Shown here piece by piece: positions 1 through 8,385 of a stretch of 64,000 nt of DNA. Position numbers and translations under genes: made by a program. This stretch comes from Amycolatopsis sp. NBRC 101858 (GTDB lineage Bacteria > Actinomycetota > Actinomycetes > Mycobacteriales > Pseudonocardiaceae). The notes under the pieces were generated by a model, which was not told the DNA's origin, searched no databases, and saw only the letters and a list, made by a program, of their open reading frames with translations. The stretch is from positions 186,001 through 250,000 of the forward strand of contig NZ_BSTD01000007.1 of NCBI RefSeq assembly GCF_030269325.1, in the 5' to 3' direction. How positions within the stretch are numbered: the stretch's first letter is position 1; each line of letters starts with the position of its first letter.

Positions 1-59
1 CACGCGCCGACCGGCGTGCGCACGGCGACCGACCACGTCGATCCCTGACGTCGCGCCAT
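1..59 (-). CDS. ABC transporter permease, N-terminal fragment (cut by window edge)
   Basis: Only the first 19 codons are visible, starting at the ATG at 57-59 with a GGGAGG ribosome site inside the end of the preceding gene. The residues (MARRQGSTWSV...) are too few for a family match. The place directly after a DppB-type permease is where the second permease (DppC/OppC type) of a peptide/nickel importer normally sits. The function is therefore inferred from context. The rest lies outside the window. Confidence 0.5.
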   Translation of the reverse strand, partial: MARRQGSTWSVAVRTPVGA

Positions 60-60
60 T

Positions 61-1047
61 TCAGGCCTCCCGGATCGTCGAACGCGGGTCGAGTAGCCCG
101 AGCACGACATCGACCAGCAAGTTCACCAGCAGTACGCCGAGTCCGTAGACCAGCACGATCCCCTGCACCAACGGATAGTCCTTCTGCAAGATCGACTGAA
201 CGATCGTCGAACCGAGACCCGGCCAGGCGAATACGTTCTCCACCAGCACCGTGCCCGCCACCAGGCCGGTGAGCATCAGTCCACCCAAGGTCAGTGTCGC
301 GGTCAGTGCGTTCGGCAGCGCGTGCCGGACGTACACCAGCCGCGCGGGCAGCCGCTTCGCCCGCGCAGTGCGGACGAAGTCGGCGCCCAGCACCGAAAGC
401 AGCTCCACCCGGACAATCCGGGCGAGCACCGCCGCCGGGCCGATCGCGAGAGCCGCGACCGGCAGTACGTACGCGCCCGCGTCGTCGCCGCCGGCGACCG
501 GGAACCAACCCAGGCCGACCGCCAGCAACGCCACCAGCCCGACCGCCACCAGGAACTCCGGGACAGCGGCGAGGAACACGCTCACCGACGTGAACGCCAG
601 CTCACCGCCCCGCCTGCGGCCGCCGCGTGTCAGTACCGCGAAGCACACACCGACCGGCACGGCGACCACGACGACCACTGCGAACGTCGGCACGGCGAGC
701 TGCAGCGTCGCCGGCAGCCGGTCGCCGATCACCTGCGCCACCGGCTGCCCGCTCGACATCGACTTCCCGAAGTCGCCGGTGAGCAACCGCTGCAGGTAGT
801 GCGCGTACTGCGTCCACAATGGATCGTCGAGGCCGAGCTCGGCCCGCCGAGCCCGCACCAGATCGGCGGGCGCGGTGAGCCCGAGGGCGGCCCGCACCGG
901 GTCACCGGGGACCAGGTGGATCATCAGGAACGCCGCGGTCACCAGTGCCCACAGCGACACGGCGAACCGGACCAGCCGACGCGCGGCGAACGCCGGCCAC
1001 GGGCTGCCCCGCAGGAAGGCGGGCACCGCGGCCGTTGTCGTCGTCAT
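61..1047 (-). CDS. ABC transporter permease, DppB/OppB type
   Basis: This 328-residue integral membrane protein is the first permease of a peptide/opine/nickel (PepT) ABC importer. The N-terminus after a short cytoplasmic lead has RRLVRFAVSLWALVTAAFL, the first membrane helix, followed by the family signature around HLVPGDPVRAALG. The permease loop with RTARAKRLP (EAA region, near residue 230) contacts the ATPase. About six helices are visible. The ATG at 1047 is chosen because it overlaps the stop of the binding-protein gene (ATGA) and gives the usual family length; the longer open frame upstream is not permease-like. Substrate cannot be told from sequence. The ATPase genes would lie beyond the left edge. 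Confidence 0.9.
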   Translation of the reverse strand: MTTTTAAVPAFLRGSPWPAFAARRLVRFAVSLWALVTAAFLMIHLVPGDPVRAALGLTAPADLVRARRAELGLDDPLWTQYAHYLQRLLTGDFGKSMSSGQPVAQVIGDRLPATLQLAVPTFAVVVVVAVPVGVCFAVLTRGGRRRGGELAFTSVSVFLAAVPEFLVAVGLVALLAVGLGWFPVAGGDDAGAYVLPVAALAIGPAAVLARIVRVELLSVLGADFVRTARAKRLPARLVYVRHALPNALTATLTLGGLMLTGLVAGTVLVENVFAWPGLGSTIVQSILQKDYPLVQGIVLVYGLGVLLVNLLVDVVLGLLDPRSTIREA

Positions 1048-2636
1048 TTCGCATACATCCGGATGGACGACGGAGTGATGCTGCCTTCGTTGACCTCGAA
1101 CCGGGTGCCATTGGCATAGGCCGGCGCGACGGAGTTGATGAACGGCACCACGTCCACCCGCTTGATCAGCGCGGACTCCGCGGTGTTCCAGGCGGGACAG
1201 CTGGACTCGGCGGACATCGACGACGCCTGCTGCACCGCGTTGTCGTAGCCGGGGTTCACGATGTGCGCGAAGTTCGTCCCGTCCGGGGCAGCCGGGCCCG
1301 ACACGAACGGCACCAGCTGCGTCGGCAGCGCGACCCCGATCGCGCCGAGGGACACGTCCCACTCGCCGGTGCCGAACAGCACCTGGGAAAGGCCCGGGCT
1401 GTCGACGGCCTTGAGGGTGACCTCGGCACCGAGTGACTTCCAGACCTGCTGGATCAGCTCACCGGTCGACGCCACCGTCGGCCCCGGTTGAGTGCTGTAG
1501 ACAACGGTCAGCGCCAGCTGCTTGCCTGCCTTGACCCGGACCCCGTCCGGGCCCGGACGCCAGCCTGCCGCGTCCAGTGCGGCCGCGGCCGCCGCCGGGT
1601 CGTGGGCAGGCAGGTTGCCGACGACTGTGTCGCCCGAGCACGGCTTGGGGTCCGAGGTGACCAAACCTTCCGAGGGCTTCCCGGTACCGCTGGTCAGCAC
1701 CTTGCCGAGCTGGGCCAGATCGAGCGCCTGGGTCAGCGCGCGTCGCACGGCCTCGTCCTTCGCGGGGCGATTGTCGGCCTCGTTGTAGAAGATTTCCCCC
1801 ATCGGCTCGAGTGAATCGGCGTGGAAGAGCTTCTTCGCCTCCAGCCGTTGCCGGTCCGGCCCGTTCACAGTGGCAGCGTTGAGCTCGCCCGAAAGCAGCA
1901 GGTTCGCCGTCGTGGTCGCGTTCGGGACCACCCGGACGATTACCTTGTCCGGCAGGCCTCGCTGGGTGGGTTGCCCGTCGCCCGGCCCCCAGGTGTAGTC
2001 CTTGCGGCGAGTGAACGTGTAGTGGTCGTTGGGCACGGCTTCGGTGACGGCGAACATGCCGGTCCCGCTTCCGCCCTTCTCCAGCAGTTTCCGGTCGGCC
2101 AGGCCTTTGCCGCAGGCGATCGGCAACCCGCCGATGTTGCGGAGGAGGAATGCGTCCGGCGCGCCGCTGGTGACCGTGACCGTGCGAGCCGCCTCGTCCG
2201 CCGTCGCCTTCGTCCCCGGCGCGACGACGAGTCCGGTGAGCGCCGACTTGTTCGCCGGGTCACCCACGAATCCGATGTTCGCCGCGACGTCGGCGGCGGT
2301 CAGCGGCGCGCCGTCAGCGCAGGTGATGCCCTTGCGCAAGGTGAACGACGCCGTGGTCGTCGTCGCCTCCCACTTATCGGCCAGCCCGGCGAGCGGCTTC
2401 CCGTCGGAAGTGAGACCGAGCAGGGTGTCGTAGAGGAACTGGTCGACCTGGGTGGTCACCGAAAGCACCGTCATGTGTGGGTCGAGGCTGCCGGGGTCGG
2501 ATCCGATCGCCAAGCTGAACGTCTGGCCGTCGGCAAGAGTCTGGTTCCCGGTTCCCGTCTCGTTCGCTCCTCCGCACGCACTCGCTGTCAACGCCACTAC
2601 CCCGAGCAGGGCTGCGGTTAGCTGTGTTTTCGTCAA
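1044..2636 (-). CDS. ABC transporter substrate-binding lipoprotein, family 5
   Basis: Extracellular solute-binding protein of the SBP_bac_5 (peptide/nickel/opine) family, about 530 residues. The N-terminus is a lipoprotein signal (TKTQLTAALLGVVALTASAC) with the cysteine about 20 residues in, so the mature protein should be lipid-anchored outside the membrane. Family landmarks include SDPGSLDPHMT near the start and FTLRKGITCADGAPLTAADV (the conserved F.LR.G..F.DG.P.TA.DV block). The TTG at 2636 has a GAAGGGA ribosome site about 8 nt upstream; a GTG at 2651 is the alternative and overlaps the stop of a small upstream ORF. It overlaps the permease by 4 bp, so the two are one operon. Confidence 0.88.
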   Translation of the reverse strand: MTKTQLTAALLGVVALTASACGGANETGTGNQTLADGQTFSLAIGSDPGSLDPHMTVLSVTTQVDQFLYDTLLGLTSDGKPLAGLADKWEATTTTASFTLRKGITCADGAPLTAADVAANIGFVGDPANKSALTGLVVAPGTKATADEAARTVTVTSGAPDAFLLRNIGGLPIACGKGLADRKLLEKGGSGTGMFAVTEAVPNDHYTFTRRKDYTWGPGDGQPTQRGLPDKVIVRVVPNATTTANLLLSGELNAATVNGPDRQRLEAKKLFHADSLEPMGEIFYNEADNRPAKDEAVRRALTQALDLAQLGKVLTSGTGKPSEGLVTSDPKPCSGDTVVGNLPAHDPAAAAAALDAAGWRPGPDGVRVKAGKQLALTVVYSTQPGPTVASTGELIQQVWKSLGAEVTLKAVDSPGLSQVLFGTGEWDVSLGAIGVALPTQLVPFVSGPAAPDGTNFAHIVNPGYDNAVQQASSMSAESSCPAWNTAESALIKRVDVVPFINSVAPAYANGTRFEVNEGSITPSSIRMYAK

Positions 2637-2647
2637 TGGGTTTCCCT

Positions 2648-2818
2648 TCACGGGTGGTCCGGGGTGAGACGGGCGGGTTGCTGTGCGCGGTATCGACCCC
2701 CGTGACCGGGGGGCCGCGACCGTCCGTTCAGGACGCGCCCGACGTCTCGCTGCGCGGCGGGGAAGGGACCGGACAGCCCCGGCCCGATCCAGTTCCCGGA
2801 CTCGCACAGGTTCAGCAT
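2648..2818 (-). CDS. possible 56-residue leader ORF upstream of the binding-protein gene
   Basis: A short open frame starts at an ATG (2816-2818) preceded by a strong AGGGAG ribosome site 2 nt before it, and its TGA (2648-2650) overlaps the alternative GTG start of the downstream lipoprotein gene as GTGA. The peptide begins MLNLCESGNWIGPGLSG and becomes Arg/Pro/Gly-rich; it resembles no family I recognise. The arrangement fits a translationally coupled leader peptide that controls the transporter operon. It could equally be chance open frame in GC-rich DNA. The remainder of the 354-bp gap to the next gene holds no other evident feature. Confidence 0.3.
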   Translation of the reverse strand: MLNLCESGNWIGPGLSGPFPAAQRDVGRVLNGRSRPPGHGGRYRAQQPARLTPDHP

Positions 2819-2990
2819 GGCTCCCTCTCGCCGCCGTGGGATGAATCGCCGATTTTGGGATGCTAGGGCGCGTGTCACAGCGGCGGTATTGCACGAAGCG
2901 ACAAGACTCGAAGGCGCGTTGATCGCCGCCGACAAGACGTCCGGCCGCCGAGCACCGCCCCGCACCCGTCACGACAGAGGTCGAGCGGCG

Positions 2991-4277
2991 CTACTTCGGC
3001 AGCGACTTGCCCAGCATGGTGCAGACTGCCGTGTTCACCAGTTCGCTGTACGCGGTACCTGCCGCGGCGCTCGCCTTGAGTCCGAACCGCGTGGTGCTGA
3101 GAACGGCAACTGTCCGCTGCCCCGTCTGGTCGGTGTAGGTGTCACTGCTGTACCCGGGCCACGAGCCCTGGTGTCCCCAGACGACGCCGCACGGCGAGTT
3201 GTACTGTTCCAGCCCCAGCCCGTACTTGTGATCCGGGCCGGCGGCCTCGTCTTCCGGAACGACGGTGCGCATCGCGCGCAGCAGCGGTTCGGGTACGAGA
3301 TTTCCCGACATCAGCGCGCGGTCGAACTTCGCCCAGTCGGCCACGGTCGAAACGACGGCGCCCTCGGGCCCGACCCACGAATGGTCGACGGCCGTGACAT
3401 CGACACGCTCACCGCGGGCCGCCCCGACGAAGCCGAACCCCTTCGGGAGACCGGGCGGCAGGATCGCCGCGAGTTCAGTGGCATCAGGCTCGTAGCCGTG
3501 TGCCAGCGGGGCGTGGACAACGGACTCGGACCGGCTACCGGCCACATAGGTATGCTGCAGCCCCAGAGGCCGGACGATCCGTTCCTCGACCAGGTCAGCG
3601 TACTTCTGACCGGTGACCTTCTCCAGCACCAGGCCCAGCGCGCTGTACCCGGTGTTGCTGTAGTGCCAGCTCGCACCAGGAGCCGCGAACGGCGGCAGTT
3701 TAGTGCCGAAAGCGAGGACCTCGGTGGGACTCGGCTGCTGCGTCTGCCGGCCGGTCATCAGGTCCAGTCCGTCGAGCGTGTAGGCGTAGTCCTCGAGCCC
3801 GCTGGTGTGGTTCAGCAGCATCCGCAGGGTGATCAGACGCCCGTTCGGAACAGCGCCGGGAAGGAACTTCTCCACGGAATCGTCGAGGCCCACGCGGTTT
3901 TCGGCGACCAGTTGCAGCACCAGGGCAGCGGTGATCGTCTTGGTATTCGACCCCATCTTGAAGTCGTCGCCCGCATCGAGCCGGTGATCGGCGGACGCCC
4001 ACGACGCCTGACGGACGACGTTCACGGCCGGACTCTGCCCGCCGTCGACCCGGACGATGACACCGGGGAGACCTGCCGCGACTGCCTTGTCCGCGCTCTT
4101 TTCCAGGTTTTCGACCGCGGCGCCGTCGATCGGAGCCGAGCTTGCGGCCGGTGCCGCACTCGAGAACAGGGACATCGGCCCCGCCGCAACCGCGACTCCG
4201 GCACCGATGACCAGTGCCACAGCGATCCCGATGCCGGCGCGACGACGCGACGACCCCGGCTTCGAATTCTCCGACAT
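2991..4277 (-). CDS. secreted serine hydrolase, beta-lactamase/D-Ala-D-Ala carboxypeptidase family
   Basis: About 428 residues, class C beta-lactamase-like fold (PF00144). The N-terminus has a short charged stretch and a hydrophobic segment (AGIGIAVALVIGAGVAVAAG), a signal peptide or anchor. All three catalytic motifs are visible: SNTK (S-x-x-K, nucleophile and general base), Y-S-N in HYSNTGY, and H-Q-G in WGHQGSWPG near the C-terminus. These enzymes act on D-amino peptides or esters outside the cell. The ATG at 4277 is preferred over an upstream TTG because GGAG lies 8 nt before it. It sits alone between the ABC operon and the two-component genes, all on the minus strand. Confidence 0.9.
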   Translation of the reverse strand: MSENSKPGSSRRRAGIGIAVALVIGAGVAVAAGPMSLFSSAAPAASSAPIDGAAVENLEKSADKAVAAGLPGVIVRVDGGQSPAVNVVRQASWASADHRLDAGDDFKMGSNTKTITAALVLQLVAENRVGLDDSVEKFLPGAVPNGRLITLRMLLNHTSGLEDYAYTLDGLDLMTGRQTQQPSPTEVLAFGTKLPPFAAPGASWHYSNTGYSALGLVLEKVTGQKYADLVEERIVRPLGLQHTYVAGSRSESVVHAPLAHGYEPDATELAAILPPGLPKGFGFVGAARGERVDVTAVDHSWVGPEGAVVSTVADWAKFDRALMSGNLVPEPLLRAMRTVVPEDEAAGPDHKYGLGLEQYNSPCGVVWGHQGSWPGYSSDTYTDQTGQRTVAVLSTTRFGLKASAAAGTAYSELVNTAVCTMLGKSLPK

Positions 4278-4428
4278 GACATTCTCCGCTTCCGCCAATA
4301 CCGGCCAACAACCGGTGATGACACGAACGGTAGAAGCACAAGAGGGGCCGCTACATCACCCGCCGGTGAGCGCCGGGTAGCTCTCCAGGGGGATGGACAG
4401 GCTCGCGAACAATCGGGAACCAGCGACT

Positions 4429-5118
4429 TCAGGAGTCGACGGAGACGATTCCGAGTCGGTGGGCGAGGACGACGGCCTGGACACGGTCCCGCAACTCGAG
4501 CTTGGCGAGAATCCGTGACACATATGTCTTCACCGTTTCACGGCCCAGGAAAAGAGTGCTCGCGATTTCGGAGTTGGACATTCCCAGCGCGATCAGGCGC
4601 AGAACTTCGACCTCGCGTGCGGTCAAGCCGGACAGGGCATCCTCGGCAAGCTTGGCCTTCGCGCCGTCGTCCCGGATCCGCCGTCCGAATCGGCCGATCA
4701 ACTGCCGGGTCACCTCCGGCGCCAGCAACGCGTTCCCGGCCGCGATCGTCCGGACCCCCGCGATCACATCGCCCGGAGGTGTGTCCTTGAGCAGGAACCC
4801 GCTCGCGCCGGCACGCAAGGCCTCGAAGACGTACTCGTCGAGGTTGAACGTCGTCACCACCAGCACCTTGACCTGGTCGGCGGCATCAGGCCCGGCGATC
4901 TGCCTGGTCGCTTCGATGCCGTCCAGCCTGGGCATCCGGACGTCCACGACGACGACGTCAGGACGCAGCCGCCGCGCCTGCCGCACCGCTTCGATACCGT
5001 CGCCGGCCTCCCCCACGACCTCGAAGTCTTCCTGCGCGGACAAGATCGTCACGTAGCCGGTACGCATCAACGCCTGGTCATCGCAGACAAGAATGCGAGT
5101 GCGGGGACCACCGCTCAC
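4429..5118 (-). CDS. response regulator, NarL/FixJ (LuxR) family
   Basis: A 229-residue two-component regulator. The N-terminal receiver domain (about residues 7-125) has the acidic pocket at DDQ, the phospho-acceptor Asp in VVVVDVRMP, the conserved Thr in VVTTFN and the Lys in FLLKD. A linker follows, then a C-terminal LuxR-type helix-turn-helix (about 160-225) with LTAREVEVLRLIALGMSNSEIA and ETVKTYVSRILAKL. Its ATG overlaps the kinase stop by 4 bp, so the pair is co-translated. No target genes can be named; the serine hydrolase next to it on the same strand is a possible one. Confidence 0.95.
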   Translation of the reverse strand: MSGGPRTRILVCDDQALMRTGYVTILSAQEDFEVVGEAGDGIEAVRQARRLRPDVVVVDVRMPRLDGIEATRQIAGPDAADQVKVLVVTTFNLDEYVFEALRAGASGFLLKDTPPGDVIAGVRTIAAGNALLAPEVTRQLIGRFGRRIRDDGAKAKLAEDALSGLTAREVEVLRLIALGMSNSEIASTLFLGRETVKTYVSRILAKLELRDRVQAVVLAHRLGIVSVDS

Positions 5119-6293
5119 GCGGCATCACCCGACCGGGTCGGCAGCGTCGCACGGAGCACGAATCCTCCATCGGTTTCCTGTTTCGTCGTCAGTTCGCCGG
5201 CCGCCAAGCGCACGCGTCGTTGCAGTCCGGCGAGGCCGCGCCCCGAAGAAGTGAGCCGCGGGACGCGGCGGACCTCGTCGCCGGCGCCGTCAGTCGTCAC
5301 CTCGACCGTCACCCCGCCGGAGACAAGGTACGTCAGGCTGACGAGAGTCCGTCGGTTCGGCGCATGTTTGAGTGCGTTGGTGAGCGCTTCCTGCACCACC
5401 CGGTACACGGCTAGTCCCGCGATACCATCGATCACCCGCGGCGAGCCGTGCTCGACGTACTCGACCGGCTGCCCGGCGAGCCTGGTCTGCTCGACGAGTT
5501 CGCCGATCCGTCCTGCCGTCGGCGACCGGGGAACCGCGTGTGCGTCGTGATCAGGACTGAGCAGGCCCAGTAGTTCACGCAGGTCAGCCAAGGCGCGCCG
5601 GCCGGTGGTACCGATCGCCGACAAACCGGCCTCGATCTTCTGGCGATCCGCCGGGTCCACGTACTGCGCCGCATCGGCCTGCATGACCATCGCCGTCACG
5701 TGGTGGGTCACCACATCGTGTAGTTCCCGGGCGATGTTCTCCCGTTCCTCGTTCATGGCCGACTCCATCCGCCACTGCTGGAACTGAGCCTGCTCGATCA
5801 ACCTTCTCCGGCCCCACGCGCCCAGCAACCAGCACCCCGCGGGCAGGACGAAGAAGTTCACGTATTCGATGGACCGCAGTTCACTGCCGAGAGCGATCAG
5901 GAAGCCGGACAAGCCCGCGTAACCACCGGTCCAGAGCACCGCCGTGATCTGCCGGCCACGAGCCTGCAGCATGCCCGCGCTGCACAGCGCGATATATAGC
6001 GTGATCGTCGCGAGCGAAGGCGGGTAGGAGAGACATTGATAGGCGAAGAAACACGCTGACACCAGCAAAAGACACACCGCGGGCGCCCGGCTCCTCAGAA
6101 CGAGCGGCAAGCACTGGCCCAGCACCAGCAGTACCGCCGGTAGATCGACGGGGCGGGTGGTCGCGAGCGAGTCGAAGACGACGCCCTTGTCGGCGAACCC
6201 GGGAGTAAAGGACAGAATCGTCACGACCGCGGCCAGGAGGACGTCCCGCCTGCCGACCGGGATGACCTTCCACCGTTCGACCAGCCACTGCAT
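5115..6293 (-). CDS. sensor histidine kinase, HisKA_3 type
   Basis: About 392 residues, membrane-bound partner of the downstream regulator. Several hydrophobic helices fill roughly the first 150 residues (VLLAAVVTILSFT, LPAVLLVLGQCLPLVL, LATITLYIALC and others) with no large extracellular domain. The HisKA_3 dimerisation box is ENIARELHDVVTHHVTAMV, where His in ELHD is the phosphorylated residue. The C-terminal ATPase domain has the N-box VVQEALTNALKHAP and a G-rich SSGRGLAGLQRR. The start is uncertain: ATG at 6293, or a GTG at 6302 that has a better placed GAAGG. It begins the kinase-regulator operon. Confidence 0.93.
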   Translation of the reverse strand: MQWLVERWKVIPVGRRDVLLAAVVTILSFTPGFADKGVVFDSLATTRPVDLPAVLLVLGQCLPLVLRSRAPAVCLLLVSACFFAYQCLSYPPSLATITLYIALCSAGMLQARGRQITAVLWTGGYAGLSGFLIALGSELRSIEYVNFFVLPAGCWLLGAWGRRRLIEQAQFQQWRMESAMNEERENIARELHDVVTHHVTAMVMQADAAQYVDPADRQKIEAGLSAIGTTGRRALADLRELLGLLSPDHDAHAVPRSPTAGRIGELVEQTRLAGQPVEYVEHGSPRVIDGIAGLAVYRVVQEALTNALKHAPNRRTLVSLTYLVSGGVTVEVTTDGAGDEVRRVPRLTSSGRGLAGLQRRVRLAAGELTTKQETDGGFVLRATLPTRSGDAA

Positions 6294-6403
6294 CCCGGGC
6301 ACTACCGAAGCCTTCTTTCGCGCATGAGCGGAGTATAGGTTCGACGTACGGGAGGGCCGACGTCGTGGACTGGCGCGTACCTCATCCACAATGGACTGAC
6401 AAC

Positions 6404-6808
6404 TCATCCGTCCCGACGAAGACTGCCGCGCCGGTTGTGAACCCAGGGCAGTTCGCCTTCGTCTGGAGACCGCTCGAGAAGTTCGACGATCAGATGCGTC
6501 GTCGCGTTGTCACCCACGTTGCGAATCCGGTGCGGTCGCATCGGCTCGGCCGTTCCTGCGGTCTTGTAGAGTACGAACCCCGGCTCGGCGTCCTGGACGA
6601 TGCCCCAGCGCTCGTCTCCGAGCTCCTGCCCCTGGGACACGCCGGCTTCTGGCCAGATCACCACATGGTCGTGGTGATGCTGGTGGAAGTCGAACATCTC
6701 GCCCGGCTCGAGGGTCATCGACCACACGCGTACCCGCGCGTTCTCGAAGAGCAACGTGTCGCCGGGCGCCGGCGGCCACCCGGCTTCCTTTGGCGGCACC
6801 GTGGTCAC
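6404..6808 (-). CDS. small cupin-domain protein
   Basis: A 134-residue single-domain cupin. The metal-binding first motif is visible as the His-rich stretch FDFHQHHHDHVVIWPE, and the second motif around PHRIRNVGDNATTHLIVELL. Such proteins bind a metal and can be small dioxygenases, isomerases or ligand-binding proteins; the activity is not determinable here. It starts at GTG 6808, which overlaps the hydrolase stop as GTGA with AGGAGAG upstream, so it is translated with the hydrolase. Both probably answer to the divergent TetR regulator. Confidence 0.8.
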   Translation of the reverse strand: MTTVPPKEAGWPPAPGDTLLFENARVRVWSMTLEPGEMFDFHQHHHDHVVIWPEAGVSQGQELGDERWGIVQDAEPGFVLYKTAGTAEPMRPHRIRNVGDNATTHLIVELLERSPDEGELPWVHNRRGSLRRDG

Positions 6809-7638
6809 GACTTCTCTCCTGCGCTCCGGCTCCCGCCGCTGACCGTGATGCCGGCGAATGCGTGTTTCAGCACGAATCGCCGCACCAGCCCCGCCGTGAC
6901 CTCGCGCTGTTCGAGCGTGAGCCCGTGCCGGCCTCCTTCGAGCAGTTCGAGAACCGCACCCGGAATTCGCTCGGCGACCGATTCCGCGGTGGAAGCCGGC
7001 ATCAGCGGATCGTCGGTCCCGTTGAGCACCAGGGTCGGCGCACCGATCTCGTGGAGCCGGTCGACGCAGTCGTGGGTCCGGATCGCGTCCCGCCGTCGCT
7101 CGCCGATTCCGCCCGCCCCGAGCAGTGCCTGGACTTGCTCCACGAGCTCCGGCTCGCGACGCCGGCCTTCCGGTGAGATCACCGCGTCGAGCATGAACTT
7201 CGCCCGCTCGCCGGGGCTCATGGCCATGACCTTCTCGGCGACACCGCCAGGAGCCTCCTCGACAGTCGGCGGCGCGGAGATCAGCGTTAGGCTCGCGACC
7301 CGTCCAGGGTGGTCGAGCGCGACGTTCATCGCGATCGCACCGCCCAGCGAGGCACCGACCAGGTGCGCACGCCGGCAACCGAGTGCGTCGATCAAGCCAG
7401 CGCAGTCCTCGGCCAGTGTCGCCATGGTGTAGGGCTCCGGCCCGTTCACGGTGTCCCCGACGTCGCGCTGGTCGTAGGAGATCGCCCGTATCCCTTCGCC
7501 CAGCAGCGGAGCGAACAGGTCGTATTGACGCTTGCTGCTTTCGCCACCGTGCAGGAGCACCACAGACTCTCCCCTGCCCGACTCCACGTACGCGACAGAG
7601 GCCGAGCCGACCTGGATCCGCGAGTGAGACTCCGACAT
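6805..7638 (-). CDS. alpha/beta hydrolase
   Basis: A 277-residue alpha/beta-fold hydrolase. The oxyanion-hole motif is LLHGGESS, the nucleophile elbow GASLGG (Ser), the acid is in LVLNGTDDPLMP, and the catalytic His lies in EGGRHGLTLEQ. The length and lack of a signal peptide point to a cytoplasmic ester, lactone or carbon-carbon hydrolase; the substrate is unknown. The ATG at 7638 gives the normal N-terminus; no clear ribosome site is present, so the mRNA may be leaderless. It heads an operon with the cupin gene and faces a TetR gene across an intergenic palindrome. Confidence 0.88.
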   Translation of the reverse strand: MSESHSRIQVGSASVAYVESGRGESVVLLHGGESSKRQYDLFAPLLGEGIRAISYDQRDVGDTVNGPEPYTMATLAEDCAGLIDALGCRRAHLVGASLGGAIAMNVALDHPGRVASLTLISAPPTVEEAPGGVAEKVMAMSPGERAKFMLDAVISPEGRRREPELVEQVQALLGAGGIGERRRDAIRTHDCVDRLHEIGAPTLVLNGTDDPLMPASTAESVAERIPGAVLELLEGGRHGLTLEQREVTAGLVRRFVLKHAFAGITVSGGSRSAGEKS

Positions 7639-7653
7639 GAGCAGACCATAGCA

Positions 7654-7680
7654 CTTGATGCAACTTTCTGTTGCTTTAAG
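7654..7680. promoter_or_regulatory. probable TetR operator, 27-bp imperfect palindrome
   Basis: The divergent spacer holds CTTGATGCAAC, a 5-bp centre (TTTCT), then GTTGCTTTAAG. The arms match at 9 of 11 positions and the inner five (GCAAC/GTTGC) are perfect. Position and length are those of a TetR-family operator, so it should bind the adjacent regulator and control the hydrolase-cupin operon and the regulator itself. Binding is inferred. Confidence 0.6.
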
Positions 7681-7729
7681 ATGTGAGCTACCGTCGGACC
7701 CACCGAACAAGGGGTACGAGAGGCAATCG

Positions 7730-8329
7730 ATGATCGAGCACCCAGAGCAGCCGGCTGCGCAGCGGCCGGGAGGCCGCACGGCTCGCGTGCGCGCCCAAGT
7801 CCTCGACGCAGCGGTGCAGCTCATCGCCCGGCGCGGCGTCGCGGGGCTGCGCTACGACGAAGTGGCAACGCTCGCGGGCGTGAACAAGACCAGCGTTTAC
7901 CGGAACTGGCCGGACCGGGAAAAGCTCGTCAGTGAAGCCCTGGTACGACTCGCCGACCAGCAGGCTCCGATCAAGGACACCGGGGAGCTGCGCCGGGATC
8001 TGGTGGAGTTCCTCATCGCCCTCGCCGCGAGCTTGTCCACGCCGACCGGGCGCGCGATCGTGAACGCTCTGCAGACAGCGGACGACAGCTCGGAGATCCG
8101 GGCCACCGTCGAGACGTACATCAACCAGCGAGTGGGCACGCTCCAGCAACGGATCGGGCAAGCCGTCGCGCGAGGTGAACTGCCAGCCGTCGACGCGTAC
8201 TTGCTCGCCGAACTGCTCTCCGGCCCCGTACATCTCTATGTCAACCGGGGTATCCGACCGTTCACCCGCGACGAGGCCGAAAGGGTCACCGACATCGTGC
8301 TGGCCGGAATCCGCGCGACCGCGTCCTGA
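7730..8329 (+). CDS. TetR/AcrR family transcriptional regulator
   Basis: A 199-residue one-component regulator. The N-terminal helix-turn-helix (about residues 22-65) reads VLDAAVQLIARRGVAGLRYDEVATLAGVNKTSVYRNWPDRE, the classic TetR pattern. The C-terminal part resembles the TetR_C (PF16859-like) ligand domain. ATG at 7730 is preceded by GAGAGG at a good distance. It is divergent from the alpha/beta hydrolase-cupin operon and shares its palindromic spacer, so a repressor role on that operon is the simplest reading. Confidence 0.93.
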   Translation: MIEHPEQPAAQRPGGRTARVRAQVLDAAVQLIARRGVAGLRYDEVATLAGVNKTSVYRNWPDREKLVSEALVRLADQQAPIKDTGELRRDLVEFLIALAASLSTPTGRAIVNALQTADDSSEIRATVETYINQRVGTLQQRIGQAVARGELPAVDAYLLAELLSGPVHLYVNRGIRPFTRDEAERVTDIVLAGIRATAS

Positions 8330-8351
8330 CCGGATAGCCTGAGGCCTTCCT

Positions 8352-8378
8352 GCCGGGACGGCACCACACCGTCCCGGC
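8352..8378. terminator. bidirectional hairpin terminator
   Basis: A perfect 10-bp stem (GCCGGGACGG / CCGTCCCGGC) with a 7-nt loop lies between the convergent ends of the TetR gene and the MMPL gene. There is no U-tract, as is usual in high-GC actinobacteria. The position between two converging genes supports termination from both sides. Confidence 0.7.
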
Positions 8379-8385
8379 GGGACAC

